Both the position numbers and the translations under genes were made by a program. From positions 1,137,501 through 1,201,500 of the forward strand of contig JBAMJR010000040.1 of the NCBI GenBank assembly GCA_038501785.1: a DNA stretch of 64,000 nt. Direction: 5' to 3'. The notes beneath the pieces were generated by a model. It was not told the DNA's origin and did not search any database. It worked only from the letters and a program-made list of their open reading frames with translations. Origin of the DNA: Myoxocephalus aenaeus (lineage: Eukaryota; Chordata; Actinopteri; Perciformes; Cottidae). Positions 1 through 10,736 of the stretch are shown here, piece by piece; the first letter of the stretch is position 1, and each line of letters starts with the position of its first letter.

Positions 1-1046
1 AACACAGCGTGGGCTGCAGCCCTTACCAAAGCTGTCAAGTAGCAGGCAACCTCCTCACAGCTCATATTCTAGTTCCTCCCCTACCAACCCAAATCATACC
101 ATGAAGATAAGCCTCTTCACATGTGCCAGGCCTGAAGCAAGTTAAAGACCAGACAAAGCACAGATTGATTTGACTCTCCTAGCCACAAGTACATGTACTA
201 AACACGTGTAATGGTGAACTCAAAGAGCTGCCACAGAGCCCTGTCTAACTAATAACACGTATTAGCTAAGTAGTCTCAACCGCAGTCTTCAGACAGATAC
301 TGGTGGTGGGTGTTTATGAATCATCCACCAGAACAAAAAAACTCTGGAATCCAGGGAAATGCCCACCAATGTTCCCCGACACTTCAGCCTACAAAGGTGA
401 TGCATGGCTCCTACAAACTCTAATACGACTACATTCAGGACCACTATTGACCATAACATTTTAAACAAATGGGTTGCATACACTGCCTGTAAATATACAC
501 AGTCAGGGTCTGAAATGAAGTCGTTTCCTCAGCTGCTGCAGGACACTGAACATTTCTACCGGCCACAAGGACATTATCGATCCTTTTGAAAATGGTGTTA
601 CTCATTTTTATTTTTATTAGGATGGGGTCACAGACGGTGGAGGGAAGTCACAAAGTACCGAGAGACGGACGAACACATTGTTGGTTTTGGTCCTTTTTTA
701 ATGGGATTTGTTGACAATAAGAAAAACATTTAGTGACGCCAGGCTGTTCCTTTAACGCTAAAATAGGCAGCGTTTACCTTTTTGGCAGGAGGCAAGTTCA
801 CAGTGTGATACTTGTCACTCATCTTAATTACTTGTACATTTAATTCAAGGCAAACACAAGCAATCTCTAATAGAACATATTCAAATCATTTAAAAGTTGT
901 ACTTTTATCTACTATACTTTTAGCTTTGTGGTTCATTCCCTCCGTGTTTGCTGCCAGTATTTGTTGTTGCTGTGAGACACCACATAGGCCTAGTGTAGTG
1001 TTCTCAAAGAGAGGATCTTATTGCTTCGTGTCACCTGCTGTTCCAG
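1..1046 (+). other. dffa: dffa intron (window edge)
   Basis: This stretch precedes a splice acceptor (a T/C-rich run ending CAG at 1044-1046) and should be an intron of dffa. I looked for the upstream dffa exons (CIDE-N domain and linker) and did not find them, so they are probably left of the window. Short open frames here show no recognisable protein. Confidence 0.6.
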
Positions 1047-2536
1047 ATATTGGTGGATGCCCCGTGCCTTGAGCTGGCCTCCGCTCTGGGCTTCCGGGAG
1101 AAGAGAGCCAAGGACCTGCAGGAGACGCTGCAGAGGGCTCTGGACAGACGAGAGGAGGAGAGGCAGTCCAAGGAGTTGCTCCAGCTCTACCTCAAAGCTG
1201 CGGAGAAAGAGAACGGACAGCAGGAAGTCCCAAGCCAGCCCGGACAGGAAGGTATGGCATTGTGTGGTGGTTTTCATTTTTACAATTTAGAAACATTATC
1301 AATAATATTGGACAATTCTTTCTTGGTTTACCCTCTCTTTTTTTCCCAATTGTTTTAAATCTTTAGTGACTTGATTGGATTGTTTGTCTATCCTATGACA
1401 ATAATCTTGAGTTCAACATCCAGCAAAAATAATCAATATTAACCTTTGATTGTGTCGGCCTGCTTGTTCTGCAGACAAGGCTCAGGGACATAGCTGGCCA
1501 AACCATAATCGAACATAACATAACATTCTTTATATGCGTATATATGTATTATTTTTAAGAGCTAAGGACCCTATTTGTATTCAATAGCAATATCTTTATA
1601 CATCCATGTTCATATCCTTTACTTTCTGTATTTGCATTGTGGCAAAGCATGTAGTCATGACAAGATAGTGAATCAAATTATAAATAACACACAATTGTAA
1701 ATTTTCTTTGCTTACCATGTTATTTTTCTTTGTGCTAACACTTACTGATAAATCAGTAATCAGTCTATTCCCTTGGGTGCTTGATCATATTTCCTGTAGA
1801 CGGCTCATAAGAGAAGAGCGGTGATTGTGCCTTTTGGCCACTAGGTGGAAACATTGTTGCTGCTGAATAATCCCACCTCTTGTTGTGATGTGTTGTAACT
1901 ATACGCTTGTACAACAAATTATCCTGAAAGATAATCCATTTTAATGTGTCAGGGGCTGGAGAGGAGGAGGTTGATGCAGTGGAGGTGGACTCTGCATCCG
2001 GATTCATTTCCAGGACACTGATGGTCCTGAAAGGCAAAACAAGCCCAGAGACCAGACTCTCCACTGAGGATCTGCAGGTAATCCACTCACGCCTCAGAAC
2101 TTCTGCAGTTTACGCTGTAACATACCCCATCGAGTCTAATAAGCAGCTGAGATGCCATATCAAGCAATTATGGAAAACTGCAAGTCCTGACACAGCACAT
2201 GCATAGTTTTTGAGTGACTCTGTTATGTAATCCAAAAGGTATTTACTTTAGATGAAGTCTTAGATTTTGCAAACCTGCCTAAAATGATAAGTCGGTATAA
2301 AGTCTTGCACATTCACATTTGCACTGTTTTGAAATGAAGCCTCTTCCATGTCTCTTCAGATGGTTGTGGCCAAAGGGGTGGAAGCTATGGAGCAGGTGTT
2401 GGGCTGGGACCGAATGAGGACTTCTGCGCTGCTGCAGGCCTGCGAAGCCGAGCTGACCGGACGTCTCCAGCAGGTTCAGGCCGTGCAGTCCATCAGGAGC
2501 AGCACACAGCTGGACAGCAGCCGGCAGTCCAGTTAG
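1047..2536 (+). CDS. dffa: DNA fragmentation factor subunit alpha (ICAD/DFF45), last three coding exons (5' partial)
   Basis: DFFA is the chaperone and inhibitor of the caspase-activated DNase DFFB; caspase-3 cleavage releases the nuclease in apoptosis. Three coding exons are visible: 1047-1251, 1953-2077 and 2360-2536 (TAG stop at 2534-2536), with GT/AG borders and matching phases. The first gives ILVDAPCLELASAL...RREEERQSKELLQLYLKAAEKE, closely matching the human DFFA segment that begins LVDAPC and contains QREEVRQSKQLLQLYLQALEKE. The second contains EEEVDAVEVDSASGFISR and ends STEDLQ; the third has MEQVLGWDRMRTSALLQACEAEL. Together they form the C-terminal helical domain. The N-terminal CIDE domain and caspase sites are not in the window. 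The gene runs toward the truncated masp2-like gene, which is on the opposite strand. Identity is by remembered family similarity and is strong. Confidence 0.93.
1838..1848. promoter_or_regulatory. CTCF-like core motif in dffa intron
   Basis: The bases CCACTAGGTGG match the core of the vertebrate CTCF motif (CCASYAGRKGG). It lies in the intron between the first and second visible dffa exons. A motif match alone does not show binding. Confidence 0.25.
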
Positions 2537-3822
2537 CAGAGCGCGGAGGAGGGTCTAGAACCGCCAGCCCTCGGGGCCGCCACTAGGCCGAGGCTTCACC
2601 TGAGAAGAGACTGATGAGAATTCACACATTCTGCCTCAGGGTCAGAAGAATGGGATTTACCTTGTGTTAATAATAGTATCCATAATGCTGGAATGCATGA
2701 ATGTTAATGATGTTGGCGTTTGCATAATTTTGTAAAACCTGCAAACCCCTTGAATGTTTTTGGCCTCAAGAGGAAGCATTTGCAAGTCATGTTTATCAAA
2801 GACATGCTGGCATTAACCACTGGCATCAACTTTCCATTGCCTCCTTATTCTCGTGAGTGCCATGCTGTGGAAATGATCGCAGATAAACACATCAATGTGA
2901 AAAGTGACACATTTTGGGAAATAGGCCCATTCGCTTTCTTGTGGAGAGTTGGCTCAGACGATCGACACCATCACTCTCTGAACGCCAGATGGCTTAGTTT
3001 AGCGTAGCGACTGGAAACTGGGAAAGAGCTAGCTCTTACCAAGCCCCTGGTAAACTATCTGCTGGTTGCCTGGTAACGTCCCTGAGATGACAAGACTCCA
3101 GGAAACGACTGCGCCCGGCCAAGAAGTAGTCCCGCACATCATCCCTGTAAAAACCTCAATTTGTGGGTTTTGCACTTCATTTGTGTGATTTCAAACGATG
3201 AGATTAAGCGGCGCTATCTTTCATACCTTCAGAGCCAGGCTAGTTGTTTCCCCCTGTTCCCAGTCTGTATGCTAAGCTATGCTTATCGCAGCTTCGTCTT
3301 TAGTTGATATGCATGAGCGTGTTATCAAGGCGTTCTTCCCAATATGTGGAATCATTGCTTTATGGTTTTATATAGACTGTTACTGTTGAATGAACTTCCC
3401 AGTGTTATTGTTTACATTCTGCACCCCCCCCCCCCCCCCTCCCCTTTTCACTGCTAATTCAGACAGAAATTGTGCACTGTATTTTCTTTTTGAGTTAATC
3501 TAATTATAGGTAAGAAATATGCTTTAAACTATCTCGAGAAACCCTGTGGATCTCCAGCAGTCGGCGAGTGACAAAATATATTGTTTTGTGTCTGTTTGAA
3601 AGAATGTATGTGCTTTCACAGAAATGACATTTATATCGAGAGTATATGGGATATTTTGGGAAGTTTAAAGTAGCAGTGTGTTGTTATTTCGATCAGCTGG
3701 CAGGTCCTTCGATTTTACCTTCTTTTTTTTGGTCAGTTTTAAGGGTCACTATGAGACTCAAACTATTTCTAACTTGTCATGAAAATAAACGGGCAACATC
3801 AACTTTTATTTTTGTAAATAAA
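2537..3822 (+). terminator. dffa: dffa 3' UTR with candidate poly(A) signals
   Basis: The stretch after the dffa stop has no convincing open frame. AATAAA occurs at 3784-3789 and again at 3817-3822, giving a possible 3' UTR of about 1.25 kb. A run of 16 C lies inside it at 3424-3439. Which signal is used cannot be told from sequence. Confidence 0.4.
3424..3439. repeat. poly-C homopolymer run
   Basis: Sixteen consecutive C, then T and four more C. Such runs are length-unstable and prone to sequencing error. Confidence 0.9.
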
Positions 3823-5180
3823 CTACACTAGCATAAATGGCATTATCCTTATCCATGTTGTAGCACCAGTCTTCATGTATGTGCACCTTGGTGTGAAATG
3901 TCATCATTACCTAATGCGGGACCATTTAGATAATCTAAACACAAAGAAGGGTAAAAATACCAAATTATGAGCACAGAAACTCTACACTAGGCCCGATACT
4001 GAAGGAGCTTCTACAGCTCTGCGTTAGACTGACATGGAGTGCAGACTGGAACTGCAGGCTGGGTCATACTGAGAGAAATGTTACTCAGATGTATGCAAAT
4101 GATGACATCAACCAAATGTATTCGTATAAAAGCTTAATTTGATTGCGGTACGCAGACTAATTTATCATTCTAACAATATGGGTATGACAGGATAAGATGT
4201 ATCTTAGGTTCATACAGGGAAGCTTCACTGAGCACATTATGGGAAAGAATGACAGCTTTATCTTTTGAGTTACATAGAACCAATATTTCTGGATGAGAGC
4301 TCATTTAAGACCATCTATTATATTCGATTATAGAAGTTATGTATCAGTGTCGAGGCTGCGTGATGTAAGATGGTGTATACAATGTGTGCAGGTCTGTGTG
4401 ACTCATAGGTCATGTCAAAGATAACCATTGTCATGCCTGTCGTCTCATCATCGGTCTGTTGAACACTGATCGCGAATGATGGATGAATTTGCAGAGGGGT
4501 CAGATTTTTGTGTTTCTGTGAGATTGATATGACACCACTTGCTTGTACTTTAGTATTTAATATTCATCAAGATCTCCTATTTACTCAGTTTTGTTTTTGT
4601 TGTCTATACACGGTTTCACCGAAAGTGAGCGGTCGCTCTGCCGTTTCTTAACCCTGTAAGATTTGCCACGTGTCAGTTCTCCAGTGCATTCACACTATTT
4701 AATTTAAACATGCACGCCAAGTGTTGCATAGGAATTTGTTTATATATGATCATACATTGTTGGATTTAAGGTGCCTTTTATAAACATGTTGAATGGTGGC
4801 AGGAAGGATTTTCTAAATTCAACCAGCCCTCAAGCATGTGACAGTTCTCTTTTCCTTTAAAGCCAAGAGTAAGCCTTTACTCTTGGCTTTAAATGAAGAC
4901 TTCATTTAAAGCCAAATTAAGTTTTGGGCTCGAAGCTAGGAGCTGTTGTTTTTTTGGGAGAATAACATTTAGATTGAATAAAATACTGATTAATTATTGC
5001 CTCGCATAGTCAGAAATATTAATTGTTTTTCCTTTTATATCTCTCCTCACAAATAATTAATATTCATGCAAGATGCAGGGTTTTTAGGTGTAAGCCTACT
5101 GGCTGCATGCTGCTGCTAGATATTCTCCAACAGTTGGTTAATGGGTTTCATGGTGTGCGTAGATCCTTTGGAATTGACTC
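3823..5180. other. intergenic stretch dffa to LINE
   Basis: AT-rich intergenic DNA with no gene I can recognise. The only clear structure is the three-arm inverted repeat at 4856-4913. No splice-bounded serine-protease or CCP exon of a MASP2 gene could be seen here on the minus strand. Confidence 0.6.
4856..4913. repeat. three-arm inverted repeat (tandem hairpins)
   Basis: Arm 4856-4872 (TTTAAAGCCAAGAGTAA) is perfectly complementary to 4877-4893, a 17-bp stem with a 4-base loop. The middle arm is also complementary to the right: 4885-4897 (GGCTTTAAATGAA) pairs with 4901-4913, a 13-bp stem with a 3-base loop. The middle arm can therefore pair with either neighbour. Function unknown; it could be a replication slippage product or a MITE-like remnant. 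Confidence 0.85.
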
Positions 5181-5280
5181 CAACTAGTCAAAGTCAAAGT
5201 CAGTTTTATTTGTCACTTCTTCCATATTGTGCAAACATACAGAGGACCTGAAATTATGTTTCTCTACTGTCTGAAAAAAA

Positions 5281-5512
5281 GTGAATAGTGCAACATTTAA
5301 AAAAGTAAAAAATAGACAACATATAACATATAAACATATAAACAACATCTAAACTAGACAACATATAACATATAAACAACATATAAACATATAAACAACA
5401 TATAAACATAGTGCAGAAACATAAAGTGAATAGTGCACATTTAAAAAAAAAAAGTAAAAAATAGACAACATATAACATATAAACATAGTGCAAAGACATA
5501 TAAACATAGTGC
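5281..5512. repeat. AT-rich minisatellite in LINE 3' UTR
   Basis: Imperfect tandem repetition of ACATATAAAC-type units. A longer unit (GTGAATAGTGCA... ATTTAAAAAA...GTAAAAAATAGACAAC) occurs near 5281 and again near 5427. It looks like internal expansion of the retrotransposon 3' UTR. Confidence 0.7.
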
Positions 5513-5579
5513 AAAAACAGATTAGGAAACTATTTAAGTGTGCGTTAATAGCAGCGGTCAGACAGTTTAGCAGCAGAGT

Positions 5580-6728
5580 CTAGATGTGGGAGTGGTGAGG
5601 TAGAGAGTTCAGCTTCCTGACAGCTTGGTGAATGAAGCTGGTTGACAGCCTAGTGGTGCGAGCCCGGAGGCTCCGGTATCTCCTCCCAGAGGGCAGGAGG
5701 CTGAAGAGACCGTGTGAGGGGTGGCAGGAGTCGCTCACAATCGTGGTCGCTTTGCGGGTGAGGCGGGTGTTGTATATGTCCTGCAGGGAGGGGAGGGGGG
5801 GGAGTGAGGCACCAATGATTCTTCCAGCTGCATTCACTATGCGCTGCAGGGCTTTCCTGCTGTAGTCTGTGCAGCTTCTGCCCCACACAGTGATGCAGTT
5901 GGTCAGGATGCTCTCGATGGTGCCACGGTAGAAGGTGCACATGATGGATGGAGGGCTTCCTGCTTTCCTCAGTTTCCGGAGGAAATAGAGGCGCCTCTGT
6001 GCTTTCTTTGCCAGGGTTTTCGTGTTGACTGTCCACGAGAGGTCCTCACTGATGTCCACCCCCAGGAACTTGGTGCTGCTGACTTGTTCAATGTCAGCAC
6101 CGTTGATGGTCAGTGGTGGGTGTTGGGTGTGGCCTTTCCGGAAGTCAACAACAATCTCCTTGGTCTTGCTGTTGTTCATAAGGAGGTTGTTGTCTCTGCA
6201 CCACGTGGTCAGAAGGTTGACCTCCTTCCTGTAGTGGGTCTCGTCATCCTTGGTGATGAGACCTATCAGAGTGGTGTCGTCTGTGAATTTGACCATGTGA
6301 TTGGTGCTGTAGGTGGTTTTGCAGTCGTGTGTCAGCAAGGTGAAGAGCAGTGGACTGAGCACACAGCCCTGAGGGGCCCCTGTGCTCAGAGTGATGCTGC
6401 TCGAGGTGTTGTTGCCGACGCATACTGCTTGTGGCCTCTCACTGAGAAAGTCCAGCAGCCAGTTACACAGCGAGGTGTTGAGCCCCAGTTGGTCAAGTTT
6501 GCAGATGAGTTGTTGTGGGATGATGGTGTTGAACGCTGAACTAAAGTCTATGAACAGCATTCTCACATATGAGTCTTTTTTGTCCAGGTGGGTGAGGGCT
6601 GGGTGGAGAGCAGAGCAGATTGCATCCTCCGTGGACCGTTTGGCACGGTATGCAAACTGGAAAGGGTCCAGTGTGGGGGGGAGAATGGATTTGATGTGTG
6701 ACATGACTAGCCGTTCAAAGCACTTCAT
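5580..6728 (-). pseudogene. LINE reverse transcriptase fragment, 382 codons
   Basis: The open frame begins in the RT fingers ([14 protein letters not shown]) and carries [15 protein letters not shown], the palm aspartate motif [27 protein letters not shown] and the catalytic box [10 protein letters not shown]. Most relatives have F/YADD here; both aspartates are kept but A is T. The C-terminal part ([25 protein letters not shown]...[10 protein letters not shown]) is the usual LINE post-RT domain. The endonuclease is missing, so the fragment cannot retrotranspose alone. The ATG is internal to the original ORF2; in-frame sequence FTPII precedes it. Confidence 0.85.
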
Positions 6729-6759
6729 TATTATGGGGGTAAAGCACTTTACTAGCTGA

Positions 6760-7957
6760 ACAGTTAGAAGTGAGTGAAGTATTGGGCATTTGTCACACTG
6801 TTTTGGTAGATTATTTGAGTTAACACTTCTCTGTAAACACCCAGCTGCCCTGAGGACTGTCTGGGCATTTCATGCTGGAAACACACCTTACCCCATGCGG
6901 TCAGATGACTTTCACAGAACACATGTCCACCTAAGACCTTGTGGTTTTGTGGGGTTGCAAATGCCAAGGTGATGTATGGGTCAGTACGTACCTTGCCTTG
7001 CTAAATTGTGTTTGCCTTCAAAGTGCAACGTATGTAGCAGTATAACAGTTCAGTCAAAGTAAACATAATGAGGGTTAAAAATAAAATCACAGAAATGTCG
7101 CATTGGATTAATCCCACGAAACAAGACAAACGAAAGATCCCTGGATGTAACACTGAATATAAATCAACACAAGGGTGTTTCTTTCTCACATTCAGGCGTG
7201 CTCTTATGCCCCACTCGTGGGCCACAGATGGAGGGAAATATTAGAGTGAATGCAAAGGTGTCAAATGAGAGGCAATTTCATGCTGAAGAACCCTGTAATG
7301 GGTAGAAAAAAAAAATGTTTTGATAGAGGAGCAGAGCTGGGATTGCGGAGAACAAACTGCATAATGTATGAAGGTTAAACGCCGAACATTCACTACTTCT
7401 TAGACCATACTGACTGACTTCCAGAATACTGCAGAGAATTAATTTGTTATTTCTGCCGGAGCATTAAAGAGCAGAACACTTTGCATGAAGATACGCTGCT
7501 TTGAGGAATACACACTCTTTGTTTAATTAAAATGCTCGTCTGAAACTATGCTGAAATATGTGGCTTCAGGTTCTATGTTATGGTCACAAAACATTGACAG
7601 TATTTTAATGGACTTTTTAAATTTTTTGTCATGTGTAAAATAATAAGTCAAAGTGTCTGCTGAGTTATGCTTTAATTCACACTTCACACATAACAAAACA
7701 ATGAAACACAGAATACAAAAGTGATTAAAAGAGGATCGTGTTGGTGAGATTATGGCAGCATCTCACAAAGAAATAAAACAGATTAAATAGTATAATAGTA
7801 TTTTCATAATGTCATACCAAGGTATCATTACAATAACGATTCTGCAAGCCTTATGCCCAAACACAATAACCAAGCTTCATCTTGGTTGTGTTAAATTGCC
7901 AGGATGTAAAAGTCGCCATGTAAAATGTTCACAAACACTGCTCATGTCAACGAGCAC
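6760..7957. other. masp2-like 3' flank
   Basis: There is no recognisable CCP or trypsin-like domain on the minus strand between the masp2-like stop codon and the LINE. An ATTAAA poly(A)-type hexamer lies on the minus strand at 7671-7676, about 280 bases past the stop, and could end a short transcript. Confidence 0.5.
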
Positions 7958-10736
7958 TCAGGATTCAGCCTTGATACTGGTGTACTTGATCTTCCATCCC
8001 TTGTTTTTCCCACTAGTGTCGGATCTAAACGCAACATGCACTTGGTAACTTCCTGTGTCAATGTGACCTGGTGGCACTGATCCACAGAAGGGTCCATACT
8101 CTTGTCCAGCTGTTGAAATCTTGTAAAAGGGGAAGATCAAATAAGACAAGTCATTAAATGCCTTACGGATTTATGTCTCGACAAAATTATGCAGGAAACG
8201 GCATGGCCGTATAGTATATCACCCGAGGAGGACAAGTCCGTAACAAACTGCCTCTTCAGGCATGAGGAGGAATACATTGCTTGTCACATGACTAACCTTC
8301 AACATATCATATGGACAAGGGACATCTGAGTGTCCCTCTATGTCAAAGGGTTCCAGGAAGTGCAGAATTATTCTGGAGCCCTCCTGCAGACGGATGGTGT
8401 GGTCACACCGACTCATGGGTGGGTAGGGGCTCGGGTAGCCCGGACTGGTCAGGACCCCCGATGGCGAGGTCAACAGCTGGCTGTGGCATGGCACTGTGGG
8501 GAAGACTCATACACTGATTAGAATCCCACAGGAACATGTTGAGGCATGTTTTAGATATCATGTCCAGTCCTCAGGGTTCCAAGCTCTCGCATGTTAATTT
8601 AAATGATTACAATTAATGATCTACCTGCAACAATGAGGTACTGGCTATGACAACGTTTTTGATTGAGAAGAAAACATTTCCTGTCAATTGAGACATGTCC
8701 TGGCATCGTAAATGATGGGATTCATTGGGTGTGTAAGTGTGCAGACCGCTGGTGTGACAAAAACAAATGAGTACTGCAAAGAGGCTGAGTTCCTGTAATT
8801 CATATAATTAGTACAATCTTTAGGCAGGTAATCATTTTTGCCTATTCATTGCATGATTTGTTTTGTCACCCCATTTTCCTCTGGCAAAGAATAATAATTT
8901 AAGGCAGATCAACTGGTAATTGTGATTAATCACCTGGTGTCAGTACACAATTTATGCTGCACAGGTATCCATTTGTAATGCCACTTTGAAGTTGATTTTC
9001 CCTTAGGAATCGACAGTAATTAACCTTGCCTCACATCAGCTGGCAGAGATCAACTACTTGATGCATCAGTGCGCCTTTTCAGTCTGAAATTATTTAGCAG
9101 AGGCCAGCGATGATGGAAGGAAATCCAATCTAATACAATATCAACTGTGTCCTCTGTGAAATATCCGGAAGTTTTTCCAAAGATTTGTTCTGCAGTACGA
9201 ATGCAAATAGCCTTGCTTTCCAATAAGTGTAATTATATGTTTACAACAACCATTTGAGCTTATTTCACCCTTAGCATTTTTAGCAGCATTTTTAACACCC
9301 CAATACCCCATCGCCAAATGGCTGTGGAATTAAAGTATGTTGAAGCCAAATACATCAAACCGAAGTCAATGCACTAATCTCTTTGCTTCACTGCCATCAA
9401 TATCTGGAGCTGAGCTGCAGCTTGAGAAACACCATAAACCGTATTGACAGAGATCAATATATAGTCAAAAGCTGTGTGCCAAGCTCTTGACACTGAACCT
9501 CACGATACAACTTTTGATGGATCTCCGATGGACAGGCCTCTTGAGCTTTAGTCTACACGGCTCTCACCTGTGCAGGATCTTTTGTTGTCATGGAGAAGGT
9601 ATCCTTTTCTGCAGGTGCAGTAATATCTGCCGATGTAATTGTGGCAAAAATGATCACACACTGTTTCCCCATCTATCTTGGACAGACACTCGTCGATGTC
9701 TGTTAGAGGCAGAGAGGTTAGAGAATGAAATGCGATACAGTAGATAAGTCAAGCAAACATTGAATGAGTCTGGTTAAACGCAAACAACCGCCTGACGTTG
9801 AAAGAAAGGCATCAACTCTTAAATGCCCAAAGTAACTGAATGATGAAAATGACATGAAAATCATCTTGGAAACGAGTACCAGGTTTTGTTCAAATGTAAG
9901 GATGCAAGGACAATAAAAAATAGGAAGAATGATTTGTCAAACTTCTATTTAAACTGCCAATCTATGTTAATATTAATTATGCATTAATTAATTATTGCAT
10001 TTGGACAAACTGATTTATTTCTAAATATGAATTTTAAAACATTACTGTGTATACCTGTGATGATATAATCCTGCTCATATTTTTGCTAGAACCTCCCTTA
10101 CACACTGCTTCGTGCAATTACAACCACCAAAAATGCCTTTTGGCAACAAATGTCACTATTCTGCTTCACCTTCTGCGGTGTAAAATGCTTGAAAGCCCGT
10201 GAATCGTCCCTCGTTAGAGTAGTCGCTCCTAAAGACCACTGACATGAGGTTCCCGGCTGATAGGATGATGGTGTTCCTCGGGGTGCTTTCATAGTTCTTC
10301 TCTTCCTCGCCACAGAACCGCAAGGTTTCATTTCCCTCTGCCAAAACCTAGCGAGGTCAGAGGCCTTTTAGTCAGTAAGCTATGGACTCCGGTGCAGATC
10401 ATGGTTGTTGGAGTGTCTCCAGCATGTTACCTGGACATAGTCATATTCACACTGCTGTGAGGGTTCCACGCTGAAGTGGCTGAAGTAGAGTTTGACCCTG
10501 TGGCCATCTGGGACAGTGATGTTCCACACGTTGAGCTGGTTGTCAGAGTATGGCTGGGGGAAGTTGGGGGAGGTGAAGCTGCCGTATAGCCCTGTCATTT
10601 CCACACTCAGTGAGACATGGAGGAGGGAAAATAGGGCAAGTACACAGCACCCACTGGGCAAAATTAGGTGTGATGGCAGCAGTTTCATAGATTATTTTTG
10701 CACAAATAAAATGCTAAGTGACACTCACCTGGTCAT
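7958..10736 (-). CDS. masp2: MASP2-like protein: signal peptide-CUB1-EGF-CUB2, no protease domain
   Basis: Exons: 10729-10736, 10431-10653, 10170-10347, 9568-9699, 8297-8493 and 7958-8119 (TGA at 7958-7960). They sum to 900 bases, 299 residues. Residues about 1-20 form a signal peptide. CUB1 follows ([37 protein letters not shown]), then a calcium-binding EGF module starting DIDEC near residue 137 ([12 protein letters not shown]), then CUB2 ([26 protein letters not shown]). This is the N-terminal dimerisation and collectin/ficolin-binding half of MASP-2 of the lectin complement pathway. The frame stops five codons after the conserved WKIKYTS, where CCP1 should begin; no CCP1/2 or serine-protease exon is visible to 2.5 kb. 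It resembles non-catalytic MAp19/MAp44 inhibitors. A weak internal donor (GT at 7977-7976) could allow other 3' exons. MASP1 is a less likely parent, since SRM-EXOSC10 synteny favours MASP2. Confidence 0.85.
10654..10728 (-). other. masp2: 75-bp intron in the masp2-like signal peptide
   Basis: On the minus strand a strong donor (CCAG|GTGAGT) at 10728 and a pyrimidine-rich acceptor (TTTTGCCCAG) ending at 10654 join ATG ACC AG to T GGG TGC in frame, giving [19 protein letters not shown]. The alternative is an unspliced start at 10688 giving [15 protein letters not shown].... I prefer the spliced form because both splice sites are good and the signal peptide becomes compact. Confidence 0.6.

Larger units (their letters stand above)
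5181..6759 (-). mobile_element. 5'-truncated non-LTR retrotransposon (LINE, Rex1/CR1-Jockey-like)
   Basis: On the minus strand the element starts inside the reverse-transcriptase domain near 6759, runs through the RT frame (stop at 5580) and a 3' UTR with internal tandem repeats. It ends in a tail reading AATAAAACTGACTTTGACTT, a short TTTGAC-type repeat typical of many fish LINE 3' ends. The endonuclease and first RT motifs are missing, the usual outcome of incomplete target-primed reverse transcription. Clade assignment is by protein appearance only. It lies downstream of the masp2-like stop codon, where a normal MASP2 would be expected to continue. Confidence 0.85.

Noticed and set aside
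6022..6759. Plus-strand open frames of 70-151 codons opposite the LINE
   Set aside because: They are antisense shadows of the reverse-transcriptase frame on the minus strand.
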